A program made the position numbers and the translations under genes. Positions 15,434-25,462 of a stretch of 64,000 nucleotides of DNA are shown here, in pieces. The notes under the pieces were generated by a model. It was given only the letters and a program-made list of their open reading frames with translations. It did no database searches and was not told the origin of the DNA. Position 1 is the first letter of the stretch. Each line of letters starts with the position of its first letter. This DNA is from an uncultured Lachnospiraceae bacterium (GTDB lineage Bacteria > Bacillota > Clostridia > Lachnospirales > Lachnospiraceae). Location of the stretch: the NCBI GenBank assembly GCA_910586255.1, contig CAJUHR010000001.1, forward strand, positions 153,185 to 217,184, in the 5' to 3' direction.

Positions 15434-16243
15434 ATGAACGAAGAAGTAATGAACACAGAGGTAAACACTGCAGAGGCAAATGCCCCTGAGACAACCCAGG
15501 AGGCAAAGGCAGAGCCGGTGAAGGCGGAGGAGCCCGCCCAGTCCATGGCAGACCTGGCTAATGAGCTGGAGGCCTCCTATAAGGAATTTGACCAGCGCCA
15601 TAATGATTATCAGGAGCAGGAGGGACCGGATGCCCAGAAGTGGGCGGATCTTCTGGAGAAGATGCAGGATAAGACCGTTATAAAGGTAAAGATCAAAGAG
15701 GCGGTTAAGGCAGGTGTGGTGGCATATATTGACGATATCCAGGGATTTATCCCCGCGTCTCACATTTCCACCAAATATGTGGAAAAGCTGGAGGACTGGG
15801 TAGGCAAGTATTTGGAGGTAGTACCGATTACCGTGGAGCCTGAGCGCAAGAAGCTGGTTCTCTCCGGCCGTGTTGTGATGAAGGAGAGAGAGGCAGCTGA
15901 GAAGGCGGCCAAAATGGCAGCCGTGAAGGTCGGCGCCGTCTTGGAGGGCACGGTGGATTCCATCAAGGATTACGGTGCTTTTGTGGATTTGGAAGCAGGA
16001 GTCACCGGACTTTTGCATGTGTCCCAGATCAGCACCCAGCGGATCAAGCATCCTGGCGTTGTTTTAAAGGAAGGCCAGAAGGTGACCGTGAAGGTGATCG
16101 GTGTGGGCGATGGCCGCGTTAGCCTCAGCATGAAGGCATTAGAGCAGGGAGAGGAGACTCCCAAGGAGGAGGTATTCAACTACAAGGAGTCCGGAGCCGC
16201 CACCACAGGACTCGCCTCCTTGTTAAAGGATATTAAGCTTTAA
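15434..16243 (+). CDS. S1 RNA-binding domain protein (short S1-like)
   Basis: The start ATG follows GAAGGAGTG. The 269-residue protein has an acidic, Ala/Glu-rich N-terminus (1-60), then two S1-type OB folds: a divergent one at about 80-150 (GVVAYIDDIQGFIPASHIS) and a canonical one at about 165-240 (GTVDSIKDYGAFVDLEAGVTGLLHVSQIS). Full ribosomal protein S1 has four to six repeats, so this is the short clostridial form. It likely binds mRNA or the ribosome. The alarmone synthetase gene begins two bases after its stop, so the two are linked in expression. Confidence 0.9.
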   Translation: MNEEVMNTEVNTAEANAPETTQEAKAEPVKAEEPAQSMADLANELEASYKEFDQRHNDYQEQEGPDAQKWADLLEKMQDKTVIKVKIKEAVKAGVVAYIDDIQGFIPASHISTKYVEKLEDWVGKYLEVVPITVEPERKKLVLSGRVVMKEREAAEKAAKMAAVKVGAVLEGTVDSIKDYGAFVDLEAGVTGLLHVSQISTQRIKHPGVVLKEGQKVTVKVIGVGDGRVSLSMKALEQGEETPKEEVFNYKESGAATTGLASLLKDIKL

Positions 16244-16244
16244 A

Positions 16245-16907
16245 ATGAAAGAAAAAATGGAGCCTCTCAAAGCTTCTTCAAACTACAGCCAGATCGACCA
16301 GTGGAAATCCATCATGTTTCTGTATGATTCCGCACTGAAGGAGATCAACACCAAGATCGAGATTCTGAACAGCGAGTTTGTTCATATTTACGGGCACACA
16401 CCCATTGAGCACATCAAGTCCCGCTTAAAGACGCCGGACAGTATTGTCAGAAAGCTAAAGCGGGACGGGCATGATGTCACCATACAGAATATGGTGGAGA
16501 AGCTCAATGATATTGCGGGGATTCGGATCATCTGCTCCTACACTCAGGACATTTATCAGATAGCGGATATGATTGCCCGTCAGAACGATGTGACGATTGT
16601 CCAGGTGAAGGACTATATCCGAAATCCCAAGCCCAATGGATACAAAAGCTATCATATGGTAGTGACGATACCGATCTATCTAAGTCAGGGACCGGCAGAG
16701 ACCAAGGTGGAGATTCAGATCCGAACGGTGGCAATGGATTTTTGGGCCAGTCTGGAGCATAAGATTTATTATAAGTTTGAGGGAAAGGCTCCGGAGAATC
16801 TGCAGGCGGAGTTAAAGGCGTGCGCGGCTGTGGTGGATATGCTGGATGATAAAATGTTCTCGCTGAACCAGATGATCCTGTCACTGGGAGAGGAGCAGGA
16901 AGAGTGA
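16245..16907 (+). CDS. Small alarmone synthetase (RelA/SpoT-domain, RelQ-like)
   Basis: A 220-residue protein consisting of a single RelA/SpoT synthetase domain without the hydrolase and regulatory domains of long Rel proteins. Visible motifs are SRLKTPDSIVRKLKRDG, DIAGIRIICSYTQDIY, the GYKSYHMVV region and VEIQIRTVAMDFWASLEHKIYYK. These are the ATP/GTP-binding and catalytic residues of pppGpp synthetases such as RelQ/YjbM. The start is two bases after the S1 gene and has only a weak, distant AAAGGA, suggesting translational coupling. It should make (p)ppGpp from GTP/GDP in stress. Confidence 0.92.
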   Translation: MKEKMEPLKASSNYSQIDQWKSIMFLYDSALKEINTKIEILNSEFVHIYGHTPIEHIKSRLKTPDSIVRKLKRDGHDVTIQNMVEKLNDIAGIRIICSYTQDIYQIADMIARQNDVTIVQVKDYIRNPKPNGYKSYHMVVTIPIYLSQGPAETKVEIQIRTVAMDFWASLEHKIYYKFEGKAPENLQAELKACAAVVDMLDDKMFSLNQMILSLGEEQEE

Positions 16908-16914
16908 ATATACC

Positions 16915-18717
16915 ATGAGGGCATTGACAAAAGATACATGGCGGATGATTCGGCAGAATCTGGGAAATGTTCTTTTGTTTGAGCTTTTCTACCGGGGAAT
17001 TGTGTTTCCGGTATACTTACGGCTGGCAAACCGGATGCTGAGATGGACGCTGACTATGGCTGGATACAGCTATCTGACAGCGTCCAACTTAAGGGATTTT
17101 CTGGGAAGGCCGTGGACTATAGGGGCAGTTGTTGTGGCAGGTCTGGCGGGACTTCTTTTGATGCTTCTGGAGGCCGCTGCATTGATCACCGCGTTTCAGG
17201 GGTCGGCCTGTCAACAAAAGCTGACCCCTTTCCATATTTTCTGGGGAGGGCTTCACAAGACGGCAGAGGAGCTTGTCAGAGGAAAGGGAAGGCTGGCAGT
17301 TCTTTTGTTTCCCCATTATCTCTGGGTGAATCTTCTGCTTCTTGCCTGCTGCCTTTCCCATATCCGCCCTGTGAATTTTGTGATTCAGGAAATGTTTGAT
17401 ATGGTCTGGGTGCCTCCGGCAGTGGCCCTGTTTCTGGCTGTCTGCGCCCTGATTTCCCTTCCTGCAGTCTTTGTGGGTTTTGGATGCATGGCGGAAGGGG
17501 AGCCTTTTTCTGTTGCGCAAAAAAACAGCAAAAGGATTCTTAAGGGGAATCACTGGCGGGTGATTTTTCTTTTGGTGGCGTGTAATCTGGCTGTTGCTGT
17601 AGTCGCCGTGGCGGTATATCTTCTGGCGGTGTTTGCGGCAGCTGTTTTTGTGGCGCTGTTTGCGGAGCGGAATCTGTCAATGGCGGTTCTTTTGTCAGTG
17701 GCCGAGAGAATTGAACAGATTGTACTGTTTGCGGGAGGAATTTTTCTGGTGGTGGCGGATTTTGCCGCTCTGGCTTCAATGTATTACGGCCATGGAATCA
17801 GGAAATATTCACGGGAGAACAAAGAGGTCATATACCCGTCCAAGGGCTCGGCTGCCCAGGGCAGAACACTAGGGATTGGCATGCTTCTTATGGCGGCCGG
17901 TCTTTTGTATATTCTGGATATGGTTCACCATGGATTTATTTTATCCGAGGGGCTTCTGGATGAGATACAGATCACAGCTCATAGGGGAAGCTCAAGGTCA
18001 GCACCGGAGAATACCATGGCAGCTATCCAGGCAGCTATGGAGGAGATGGCGGACTGTGTGGAGTTGGATGTGCAGCTAACCATGGACGATGTGATTGTGC
18101 TGGGACATGATGCCACTTTAAAGCGGGTGGCAGGGGTGAACAGGACCATCGCCTCCCTTACATGGGCGGAGCTTGAAGGGCTGGAGGTGGGCAGCTGGTT
18201 TTCGCCGGAATTTGCCGGGGAGAGAATCCCGCGGCTTGAGGATGTGCTGGAGCTTTGCCGGGGAAAGGTCAGTCTGAACATTGAGATCAAAAATTTAGGG
18301 AAGGAGAGTCCGCTGCCGGAGATGGTTGCCCGGATGATTCTGGAGAAAGGGATGGGGGAGCAGTGTGTGGTGACCTCCACCAGTCTGAGATATCTGGAAA
18401 GAGTAAAGCAGCTGGCGCCAGAGCTGCGGACGGGATATATTCTGTCCGCGGCCTACGGAGATTTTTATTTTCAGGAGAAGGTGGACTTTATCAGTATGCG
18501 GGCCAGCTTTGTAAACAGCCGCGTGGTGGAGCGGGCTCATGAGCGGGGCATGGGCGTACATGCCTGGACGGTCAACGGCAAGGGTGAGATGGAGCGGCTG
18601 CGGCTTTTAGGGGTAGACGGGCTGATCACGGATAATCCGGTGCTGGCCAGAGAGATTGTTTACCGGGAAGAAGCTACAGAGACGCTTTTGGAGTATCTGC
18701 GGATGGTGTTCCGCTGA
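16915..18717 (+). CDS. Membrane-anchored glycerophosphodiester phosphodiesterase
   Basis: A 600-residue protein. The first ~345 residues contain about seven to eight membrane helices of the GDPD-associated membrane domain. The C-terminal ~250 residues form a GDPD TIM-barrel with the catalytic [19 protein letters not shown] near 350 and [23 protein letters not shown]. The family hydrolyses glycerophosphodiesters to sn-glycerol-3-phosphate and an alcohol; the membrane form may act on lipid head groups or teichoic acids. It begins eight bases after the alarmone synthetase and is probably in the same transcript. Confidence 0.92.
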   Translation: MRALTKDTWRMIRQNLGNVLLFELFYRGIVFPVYLRLANRMLRWTLTMAGYSYLTASNLRDFLGRPWTIGAVVVAGLAGLLLMLLEAAALITAFQGSACQQKLTPFHIFWGGLHKTAEELVRGKGRLAVLLFPHYLWVNLLLLACCLSHIRPVNFVIQEMFDMVWVPPAVALFLAVCALISLPAVFVGFGCMAEGEPFSVAQKNSKRILKGNHWRVIFLLVACNLAVAVVAVAVYLLAVFAAAVFVALFAERNLSMAVLLSVAERIEQIVLFAGGIFLVVADFAALASMYYGHGIRKYSRENKEVIYPSKGSAAQGRTLGIGMLLMAAGLLYILDMVHHGFILSEGLLDEIQITAHRGSSRSAPENTMAAIQAAMEEMADCVELDVQLTMDDVIVLGHDATLKRVAGVNRTIASLTWAELEGLEVGSWFSPEFAGERIPRLEDVLELCRGKVSLNIEIKNLGKESPLPEMVARMILEKGMGEQCVVTSTSLRYLERVKQLAPELRTGYILSAAYGDFYFQEKVDFISMRASFVNSRVVERAHERGMGVHAWTVNGKGEMERLRLLGVDGLITDNPVLAREIVYREEATETLLEYLRMVFR

Positions 18718-18773
18718 GAAGAAGTAATGGTCCGGGGGCTCATTTGAGCTGCTATGAAAAGGAGGACAAGATT

Positions 18774-19232
18774 ATGAGAGTGGTGCTGCAGAGGGTTGCC
18801 AGGGCCTGCGTGAAGGTGGACGGAGCCGTTGTCGGGGAAATCGGCAGGGGATTTCTGGTGCTTTTGGGAGTGGCAGAGGAGGATACTGAGGCAGCGGCAG
18901 ATAAGATGGCAGACAAGATCTGTAAGCTGAGAATCTTTGAGGACGCTGACGGAAAGACCAATCTTTCCCTGGCAGATGTGGGCGGAGAGCTTTTGGTGGT
19001 CAGCCAGTTTACTCTGTATGCGGACTGCCATAAGGGAAATAGGCCCAGCTTCGTAAAGGCGGGCTCCCCCCAAAAAGCCAATCGATTGTATGAGTATTTT
19101 GCAGAAAGGTGCCGCGGATATGTGGATAAGGTGGAATGTGGCAGCTTTGGGGCGCATATGATGGTGGAGCTTTTAAATGACGGGCCCTTTACCCTGATGC
19201 TGGAGGGGGATGAGAAGGGGATTGCCAGGTGA
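18774..19232 (+). CDS. dtd: D-aminoacyl-tRNA deacylase
   Basis: ATG 18774 has AAAAGGAGG upstream. The 152-residue protein matches DTD throughout: [17 protein letters not shown] at the start, [21 protein letters not shown] (the SQFTL motif) near 80, and [15 protein letters not shown] (NxGPxT motif) near 135. DTD removes D-amino acids, and glycine mischarged on tRNA-Ala, from tRNA using a homodimeric cross-subunit Gly-cisPro motif. It lies between the GDPD and aminopeptidase genes, all on the same strand. Confidence 0.96.
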   Translation: MRVVLQRVARACVKVDGAVVGEIGRGFLVLLGVAEEDTEAAADKMADKICKLRIFEDADGKTNLSLADVGGELLVVSQFTLYADCHKGNRPSFVKAGSPQKANRLYEYFAERCRGYVDKVECGSFGAHMMVELLNDGPFTLMLEGDEKGIAR

Positions 19233-19314
19233 GCAGGACTTTGGAGGATGTATCGGGGAAGGATGACATTGCAACAGGGCAAAGGACCATCAAAAGGGAA
19301 GGAGAATATTAACC

Positions 19315-20724
19315 ATGGCAGAGGAAAAAGAAAAGTCAGCAGGAAAGCTTTTGGAGGAGCAGCTGGGATGGAGCTTTCCCCACATCGGGAAAAAGGCGCC
19401 TGAGCAGGTTAAGGAGGCGGCAGCCTTTTGCGAGGGATACAAGGCGTTTTTGGACAGGGGAAAAACAGAGAGAGAATGTGTGGATTTGGCGGTGGATATG
19501 CTTGAGAAGGCAGGCTATTGCCCGTTAGATTTGTCCGCCCATTATGAGCCGGGGGATAAGGTGTATCTGGTAAACCGGGGAAAGTCGGTTTTGGCCACCA
19601 CCTTTGGCCGGGAGCCCCTTGATAAAGGGGTGAGGCTTAACGGGGCTCACATTGATTCTCCCCGGCTGGATCTAAAGCCTAGCCCTCTGTATGAAAAGAA
19701 TGAGATTGCCTATTTCAAGACCCACTATTACGGGGGAATCCGCAAATACCAGTGGGGCACCGTGCCCCTGGCAATTCACGGGGTGGCGGTGAAAAAGGAC
19801 GGGGAAAGAGTCAATATCCGCATTGGTGAGGAGCCGGGGGACCCGGTGTTCTGCGTCACGGATCTGCTTCCCCATCTGGCGGCAAAACAGAATGAGAGAA
19901 AGCTGGGGGAAGGACTTAAGGGGGAGGAGTTAAATATTGTCATCGGTTCCCTGCCCTTTCAGGATGAGGCGGTGAAGGAGCCGGTCAAGCTCATGGCCTT
20001 AAAGCTTCTCAATGAAAAATACGGGATTACGGAAGCGGATTTCTTCCGGGCGGAGATTGAGATGGTCCCGGCTCAGAAGGCGGTGGATGTGGGACTGGAC
20101 CGGAGCCTTATCGGGGCATACGGTCAGGACGACCGGGTGTGCGCCTACACGGCATTGATGGCGGAGATTGAGACCGTGTCCCCCTTATATACCACCATCA
20201 CGGTTTTGACGGACAAGGAGGAGATCGGCTCCGAGGGAAACACGGGCATGAATTCGGCTTATTTAAGACATTACATAGAGGATCTGGCGGAGCTTTCGCA
20301 AGTGAGGGCCAGACAGGTGATGCGAAACGCTCTGTGTCTGTCATCGGATGTAAACGCTGCTTACGACCCTACATTTAGTGATGTTTTTGAGGCCAACAAT
20401 GCCAGCTATATCAACAAGGGCTGTGTGCTTACCAAGTACACGGGGGCCCGGGGCAAATCCGGCGCCAATGATGCCAGCGCCGAGACCATGGCACAGGTGA
20501 TTGCCGCCATGGACAAGGAAGGCGTCTACTGGCAGGCAGGGGAGCTAGGAGCCGTGGATCAGGGCGGCGGCGGCACCATTGCCAAGTATGTGGCCCAGCT
20601 GGATATTGATGTGGTGGATCTGGGGGTTCCGGTTTTGTCCATGCACGCGCCTTTTGAGCTGGTGTCCAAGCTGGATGTGTACAACACCTATAAGGCCTTT
20701 AAGGCTTTTCTGAATTTTTTGTGA
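19315..20724 (+). CDS. M18 family zinc aminopeptidase
   Basis: A 469-residue enzyme of the M18 (aspartyl aminopeptidase-like) family. The metal-binding and catalytic segments are NGAHIDSPRLDLKPSPLYE near 108, LTDKEEIGSEGNTGMNS near 305 and a C-terminal SMHAPFELVSKLD. It has the length of the clostridial M18 type. The enzyme removes N-terminal residues from peptides in the cytoplasm; no signal peptide is seen. The start follows GGAAGGAG. Confidence 0.92.
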   Translation: MAEEKEKSAGKLLEEQLGWSFPHIGKKAPEQVKEAAAFCEGYKAFLDRGKTERECVDLAVDMLEKAGYCPLDLSAHYEPGDKVYLVNRGKSVLATTFGREPLDKGVRLNGAHIDSPRLDLKPSPLYEKNEIAYFKTHYYGGIRKYQWGTVPLAIHGVAVKKDGERVNIRIGEEPGDPVFCVTDLLPHLAAKQNERKLGEGLKGEELNIVIGSLPFQDEAVKEPVKLMALKLLNEKYGITEADFFRAEIEMVPAQKAVDVGLDRSLIGAYGQDDRVCAYTALMAEIETVSPLYTTITVLTDKEEIGSEGNTGMNSAYLRHYIEDLAELSQVRARQVMRNALCLSSDVNAAYDPTFSDVFEANNASYINKGCVLTKYTGARGKSGANDASAETMAQVIAAMDKEGVYWQAGELGAVDQGGGGTIAKYVAQLDIDVVDLGVPVLSMHAPFELVSKLDVYNTYKAFKAFLNFL

Positions 20725-20880
20725 ATTTATTATGAAAAGGGTTTTTTTAAGGGCATGGGTATGGTATAAGAGTAGTACTGCATCCCATGCAGTAAAGATC
20801 AGCGCAAATCGGAGGGTGCTTTGACGGAAATAAATTTTCAGACACGCTTCGGGAAAAGTGAAAGAGGGAAAGGGAAAAGA

Positions 20881-21975
20881 ATGAGAAAATTTGTAAGACC
20901 GCTGTTGTGTGGCATGATGGTTATGGCTTTGCTTGCCGGCTGCTCAAAAAAGGAGCAGCAGGAGACTACTAAAGGAGAGACAACCGGGACAGAGACCACA
21001 ACCGGGGAGACTACACAGGCAGAGAGTCAGGAGGATATTAACCCGGGAGAGATAACCTCTCTGGGAGAATACAAGGGAGTTGAAGTGACCAGGATGTCCA
21101 CGGAGGTGACGGAAGAGGAGCTAAAAGAGCGGATTCAGAGTATTCTGGATGCAAATCCGGAATATGTGGCAGTGACAGACCGGGCCGCAAAGAACGGAGA
21201 TATTGTGGATATCGACTATGTAGGCCTGAAGGACGGAGCGGCCTTTGACGGCGGTACGGCCCAGGGCTATAAGCTGGAGCTGGGCTCTCACAGCTTTATC
21301 GATGGATTTGAGGAGGGGCTTGTAGGTGCAAAGACCGGTGAGGAGAGAAGCTTAAACCTGACCTTCCCCGAGCAGTACCATTCGGCGGACTTAGCCGGAC
21401 AGGCCGTGGTGTTTGAGGTGACAGTCAACGGTATCGAGGAGAAAAGGGACGCGGTGCTGGATGACAATTTTGTTCAGAGAATGTCAGATTTTAACACAGT
21501 GGATGAGTTTAAGGCAGACACTATGGAGGATATTGAAGCTGAGAAGGCTCAGATGGCAGATCAGCAGCTGGAAAATGACGTTATCCTTGCAGCTATCAAC
21601 AATTCTCAGTTCAGCCTGAATGAGGCCGCGGTGGATCAGCAGTATGAGAACCAGATGAGCTATCTGACCAGTATGATTCAGATGTACGGGGGAAATATGA
21701 AGGAGTATGCCGAGGCGTCCGGCATGACGGAGGAAGAGTTTGAAAAGCAGCTCCGGTCCAATGTGGAGAATGCTTTAAAGGCACAGATTTTGATGACGGC
21801 CATTGCCGAGAAGGAAGGCATTAAGGTGGAGGACTCGGACAGAGAGGAGCTGGCAAAGCAGTATTTTATGGAAGTAAAGGAGCTCCAGGATGCCTACGGG
21901 GAGGACGCTGTGGACGAGGTTGCCTTGAACAATAAGGTGAGAGCGTTTTTAAAGGATAACGCCACTGTCAAGTAA
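20881..21975 (+). CDS. FKBP-type peptidyl-prolyl isomerase lipoprotein (trigger-factor-like)
   Basis: ATG 20881 gives a clear lipoprotein signal (MRKFVRPLLCGMMVMALLAGC, lipobox LAGC). Then comes a Thr/Glu-rich linker (about 25-60), an FKBP domain (about 100-185, with DGAAFDGGTAQGYKLELGSHSFIDGFEEGLVG) and a helical trigger-factor C-terminal-like domain (190-364). Unlike true trigger factor it lacks the ribosome-binding N-domain and is secreted, so it should fold or protect proteins at the outer face of the membrane. A small hairpin (ACTGCAT, loop CCC, ATGCAGT) lies at 20777-20793 in the leader. Confidence 0.9.
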   Translation: MRKFVRPLLCGMMVMALLAGCSKKEQQETTKGETTGTETTTGETTQAESQEDINPGEITSLGEYKGVEVTRMSTEVTEEELKERIQSILDANPEYVAVTDRAAKNGDIVDIDYVGLKDGAAFDGGTAQGYKLELGSHSFIDGFEEGLVGAKTGEERSLNLTFPEQYHSADLAGQAVVFEVTVNGIEEKRDAVLDDNFVQRMSDFNTVDEFKADTMEDIEAEKAQMADQQLENDVILAAINNSQFSLNEAAVDQQYENQMSYLTSMIQMYGGNMKEYAEASGMTEEEFEKQLRSNVENALKAQILMTAIAEKEGIKVEDSDREELAKQYFMEVKELQDAYGEDAVDEVALNNKVRAFLKDNATVK

Positions 21976-22183
21976 AAAGCGTCCGGTTAATGGCAATAAG
22001 GCTTTTTCGGATAGTTTGTGAAACAACAGACGAGGTGAAAAGGGGGCTCCCGCCGGGGAATTGTCAGGTTTCTGTAAACACAGGAAGGTTTTGGCAATTT
22101 TTCGGCGGGATTCTTCGTTTAAGGAAAGAAAAATGGCAATCCTCAACAAAAATCGTCAAAAAAAACCGTAATATTTAATTTTT

Positions 22184-22240
22184 GTTAATGAAAATTTTTA
22201 TTAACTATGGTACAATGGGTTACGTGATAAAACTTTATCA
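22184..22240 (+). promoter_or_regulatory. asr promoter with two inverted repeats
   Basis: TACAAT at 22211-22216 is preceded by TGG, forming an extended -10. An inverted repeat GTTAAT-N10-ATTAAC (22184-22205) covers the -35 region, and a perfect palindrome TGATAAAACTTTATCA (22225-22240) lies just downstream, so two protein sites flank the start point. The rest of 21976-22299 holds an imperfect stem (CCCGCCG near 22050 with CGGCGGG near 22105) and no gene that I can support. Confidence 0.6.
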
Positions 22241-22299
22241 GGTCTCCGGGTTCGGGGATGCCGGCAGGGCCTGCAAAAAATGAAGGAGGATAAGAAAGT

Positions 22300-23334
22300 A
22301 TGGGATACAAAGTCAGCTTCCAAGAAGTGAATAAGATCTTCGACCAGCTTCAGGGCGAGTACGAGATCTGGGCTCCCAAGAGATTTGTTGGAAAAGGACG
22401 TTATTCCGACACGGACATTATCAAATATGATAAGGTGTCCAAGGTGGAGGAAATTGAGTTTGCGGAGAAGTCCGATTATCCGGCCAAGGAGGTTTTAAGC
22501 CCGATCACCCAGTCCCTGTTTTATTTTACTGAGGATGAGTTCCGTGAGAGCAAGGCGACCAGCAAGAAGCTGCTGATCTTTATGCGTCCGTGCGATATCA
22601 ATGCCCAGCATCACCAGGAGAAGATCTATCTGGAGAACGGCGGTTTTGCAGATATGTACTATCGGAGAATGAATGAGAAGGTTAAGATCGTGATGATCGA
22701 GTGTACCACGGGCTGGGACACCTGCTTCTGCGTGAGCATGGGCTCCAACAAAGCCGATGACTATGCCCTCGCTGTGCGTGTAGGCGATGGCGAGCTGACT
22801 GTGGATGTGAAGGATGAGGCGTTTGCGCCCTTGTTTGCCGAGGCCGCTTCCACTGATTTCAAGCCGGAGTTCATTGAGAAGAACGAGATCGAGCTTACCA
22901 TTCCTGAGATTCCAAACAAGGAGGTTCTGACCAAGTTAAAGAGCCATCCCATGTGGAATGAATATAACAAGCGCTGTATTTCCTGCGGTTCCTGTACCGT
23001 GGCCTGCAGCACCTGTACCTGCTTTAACACCACCGATGTGATCTACAATGAGAACACCAATGTAGGTGAGAGAAAGAGAACCACCGCTTCCTGCCAGATC
23101 GAGGGCTTTACGGACATGGCCGGCGGACATGTGTTCCGCAAGACTGCTGGCGAGAGAATGCGCTACAAAGTGCTTCATAAGTTCCATGACTACAAGGCGC
23201 GTTTCAAAGATTTCCATATGTGCGTGGGCTGCGGCCGCTGTACCAGCAGATGTCCGGAGTTCATCTCCATCACCGCTACCGTGAATAAGATGGCAAAGGC
23301 AATCGATGAGATCCTTGCAGAGGAAAGCAAATAA
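22300..23334 (+). CDS. asrA: Anaerobic sulfite reductase subunit A
   Basis: A 344-residue iron-sulfur protein of the AsrA family, starting after GAAGGAGGATAAG. Two ferredoxin-type clusters are bound by CISCGSCTVACSTCTCF near 227 and CVGCGRCTSRCPEF near 306. AsrA passes electrons to AsrB and AsrC in dissimilatory-type, NADH-dependent reduction of sulfite to sulfide. It is the first gene of a compact asrABC operon (gap of 18 bases to asrB). Confidence 0.95.
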   Translation: MGYKVSFQEVNKIFDQLQGEYEIWAPKRFVGKGRYSDTDIIKYDKVSKVEEIEFAEKSDYPAKEVLSPITQSLFYFTEDEFRESKATSKKLLIFMRPCDINAQHHQEKIYLENGGFADMYYRRMNEKVKIVMIECTTGWDTCFCVSMGSNKADDYALAVRVGDGELTVDVKDEAFAPLFAEAASTDFKPEFIEKNEIELTIPEIPNKEVLTKLKSHPMWNEYNKRCISCGSCTVACSTCTCFNTTDVIYNENTNVGERKRTTASCQIEGFTDMAGGHVFRKTAGERMRYKVLHKFHDYKARFKDFHMCVGCGRCTSRCPEFISITATVNKMAKAIDEILAEESK

Positions 23335-23352
23335 GGAAGGGGGACGAACAGA

Positions 23353-24144
23353 ATGAATAATATTGTAAAACCGGTTCCGTGTAAGATTCTGGAAGTTAAG
23401 AAAGAAAGCAAATTAGAATATACCTTTAAAGTGGAAACCGATATTAAGCCAAACCATGGACAGTTCTTACAGCTCTCCATTCCCAAGATCGGTGAGGCCC
23501 CCATCTCTGTCAGCGCTTACGGCGATGGATGGATTGACTTTACCATCCGTTCCGTGGGCAAGGTGACAGACGAGATCTTCACCAAGGGCCCGGGGGATGT
23601 GATGTTCCTGCGCGGACCTTACGGCAAGGGCTGGCCGGTAGAGAAGTTTGAAGGGAAGAATGTGGTAGTGATCACCGGCGGTACCGGTCTTGCTCCTGTG
23701 AGAAGTATGTTAAACAAATTCTACAATGAGCCGGATTACACCAAGAGCGTTACCCTGATCACCGGTTTTAAGAATGAAGAGGGCATCGTGTTTAAGGGTG
23801 AGCTGGAGAAGTGGAAAGACCGTTTCACCACCTTCTACACTCTGGATGCAGAGAAGAAGGAAGGCTGGAATACCGGCTTTGTGACTGAGTTTGTCTCCAA
23901 GGTTGACTGGGCGTCCTTTGGCGACAACTATGAGGTGGTGATTGTGGGACCGCCGCCAATGATGAAATTCACCGGTATCGAGTGCGGCAAGTGCGGCGTG
24001 CCGGATGAGAAGATCTGGGTATCCTACGAGCGGAGAATGTCCTGTGCGGTTGGTAAGTGCGGCCATTGCCGTATTGACGAGGTGTATGTATGTCTGGAGG
24101 GTCCGGTATTTAACTACACCCAGGCCAAATATCTGGTAGACTAA
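23353..24144 (+). CDS. asrB: Anaerobic sulfite reductase subunit B
   Basis: A 263-residue FAD/NAD-binding oxidoreductase of the ferredoxin-reductase type. The flavin/nucleotide region shows GPYGKGWPVEKFEGKNVVVITGGTGLAPVRSM (about 92-120), and the C-terminus binds a [2Fe-2S] centre through CGKCGVPDEKIW...CAVGKCGHCRID. AsrB accepts electrons from NAD(P)H. Spacing to asrA and asrC is 18 and 19 bases with good ribosome sites, as in other clostridial asr operons. Confidence 0.95.
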   Translation: MNNIVKPVPCKILEVKKESKLEYTFKVETDIKPNHGQFLQLSIPKIGEAPISVSAYGDGWIDFTIRSVGKVTDEIFTKGPGDVMFLRGPYGKGWPVEKFEGKNVVVITGGTGLAPVRSMLNKFYNEPDYTKSVTLITGFKNEEGIVFKGELEKWKDRFTTFYTLDAEKKEGWNTGFVTEFVSKVDWASFGDNYEVVIVGPPPMMKFTGIECGKCGVPDEKIWVSYERRMSCAVGKCGHCRIDEVYVCLEGPVFNYTQAKYLVD

Positions 24145-24163
24145 GGGAAGGGAGCGTAAAAAT

Positions 24164-25228
24164 ATGAATCACGATATTGACGTTAAGAAAGTCCGTATAA
24201 ATTGTTACAGACAGTCCAAGGTTCCGGGAGAATTCATGCTTCAGTTGCGCGTTCCGGGAGCTCTGGTGGATGCCAAGTATCTGTCCTTTGTACAGGAGCT
24301 GTGTGAGGAATTCGGCAACGGAACATTCCACTTCGGTACCAGAATGACCTTTGACATTCCCGGCATTAAGTATGAGAAGATCGAGGCCTGCAATAAGAGA
24401 CTGAAGGAGTACATCAAGGAAGTGGATGTGGATATGTGCGAGGTGGATATGGAGACCATTGCCCACGAGCCGGTTGAGTATGATCCGGAGCAGGGCTATC
24501 CCACCATCGGCGCCCGCAACATTATGGCCTGTATCGGAAACATTCACTGCATCAAGGGCAATGCCAATACCCAGCAATTAGCTCACAAGATCGAGAAGCT
24601 GATCTTCCCGTCCCACTACCATATCAAGGTTGCTGTGGCCGGCTGCCCCAATGACTGCGTGAAGGCCAACTTCAATGATTTCGGTATTATGGGCATCAAT
24701 AAGATGGTTTATGATTATGACCGGTGTATCGGCTGCGGCGCCTGTGCAAAGGCCTGTGAGCATCATGCAACCGGCGTGCTGACCTTAAACAAGGACGGCA
24801 AGATCGACAAGGATACCTGCTGCTGCGTAGGCTGCGGCGAGTGCGTGCTTGCCTGCCCCACCAGCGCGTGGACCAGAAACCCGAAGAAGCTGTACCGGGT
24901 GACCTTAGGCGGACGTACCGGAAAGAAGAATCCTCGCTCCGGCAAGCTGTTCTTAAACTGGGTAACCGAGGATGTGGTTCTTGGCATGTTTGCCAATTGG
25001 CAGAAGTTCTCCGCATGGGCTCTGGACTACAAGCCTGAGTACCTCCATGGCGGACATCTGATCGACCGTGTGGGCTACAAGGGATTTGTGAAGCACATCT
25101 TTGAGGGTGTGGAGTTCAATCCGGAAGCCAAGATGGCAGACGATATCTACTGGGCCGAGAATGAGCAGAGAGGCAATATGCATGTGATGCCGCTGTCTCA
25201 GCATGAGCATGCGGGCCCGCAGGCGTAA
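24164..25228 (+). CDS. asrC: Anaerobic sulfite reductase subunit C (siroheme subunit)
   Basis: A 354-residue protein of the sulfite/nitrite reductase family. It has the siroheme/[4Fe-4S] cysteines (CIGNIHCIKGNANTQQLAHKIEKL near 126, and VAGCPNDCVKANFNDFGIMG near 160), then an inserted pair of ferredoxin clusters (CIGCGACAKACEHHATG and CVGCGECVLACP). It reduces sulfite to sulfide. It needs siroheme, which the hemC-cobA-hemD and precorrin-2 dehydrogenase genes at 30-33 kb could supply. A terminator follows. Confidence 0.95.
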   Translation: MNHDIDVKKVRINCYRQSKVPGEFMLQLRVPGALVDAKYLSFVQELCEEFGNGTFHFGTRMTFDIPGIKYEKIEACNKRLKEYIKEVDVDMCEVDMETIAHEPVEYDPEQGYPTIGARNIMACIGNIHCIKGNANTQQLAHKIEKLIFPSHYHIKVAVAGCPNDCVKANFNDFGIMGINKMVYDYDRCIGCGACAKACEHHATGVLTLNKDGKIDKDTCCCVGCGECVLACPTSAWTRNPKKLYRVTLGGRTGKKNPRSGKLFLNWVTEDVVLGMFANWQKFSAWALDYKPEYLHGGHLIDRVGYKGFVKHIFEGVEFNPEAKMADDIYWAENEQRGNMHVMPLSQHEHAGPQA

Positions 25229-25261
25229 GAGGTTTGTGATTTTAAGGGGATACAATAGGAA

Positions 25262-25285
25262 GGGGCTGCGTGGCAGCCCCTTTTT
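25262..25285 (+). terminator. Rho-independent terminator of asrABC
   Basis: GGGGCTGC, a GTG loop and GCAGCCCC form a perfect 8-bp stem followed by TTTTT, 33 bases after the asrC stop. Confidence 0.92.
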
Positions 25286-25369
25286 GATTGACGGGCATGC
25301 CTGAACAAGGTTATGAGGGTATCTATATCATATAAAAGTAAAAAAAATTTAATTTTTAGTTAAAAAATA

Positions 25370-25397
25370 TTGACTTTTGGTCCTGTGTATTTATAAT
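25370..25397 (+). promoter_or_regulatory. Promoter of the R-M island
   Basis: TTGACT (25370-25375) and TATAAT (25392-25397) are 16 bases apart in an AT-rich stretch, 65 bases before the first methyltransferase start codon. Confidence 0.72.
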
Positions 25398-25462
25398 GTG
25401 AAGTTAGGGTTGAAAAATTTTTGTGCCTATTTCATATTATTTTAGAAGCGAAGGAATTGTAT

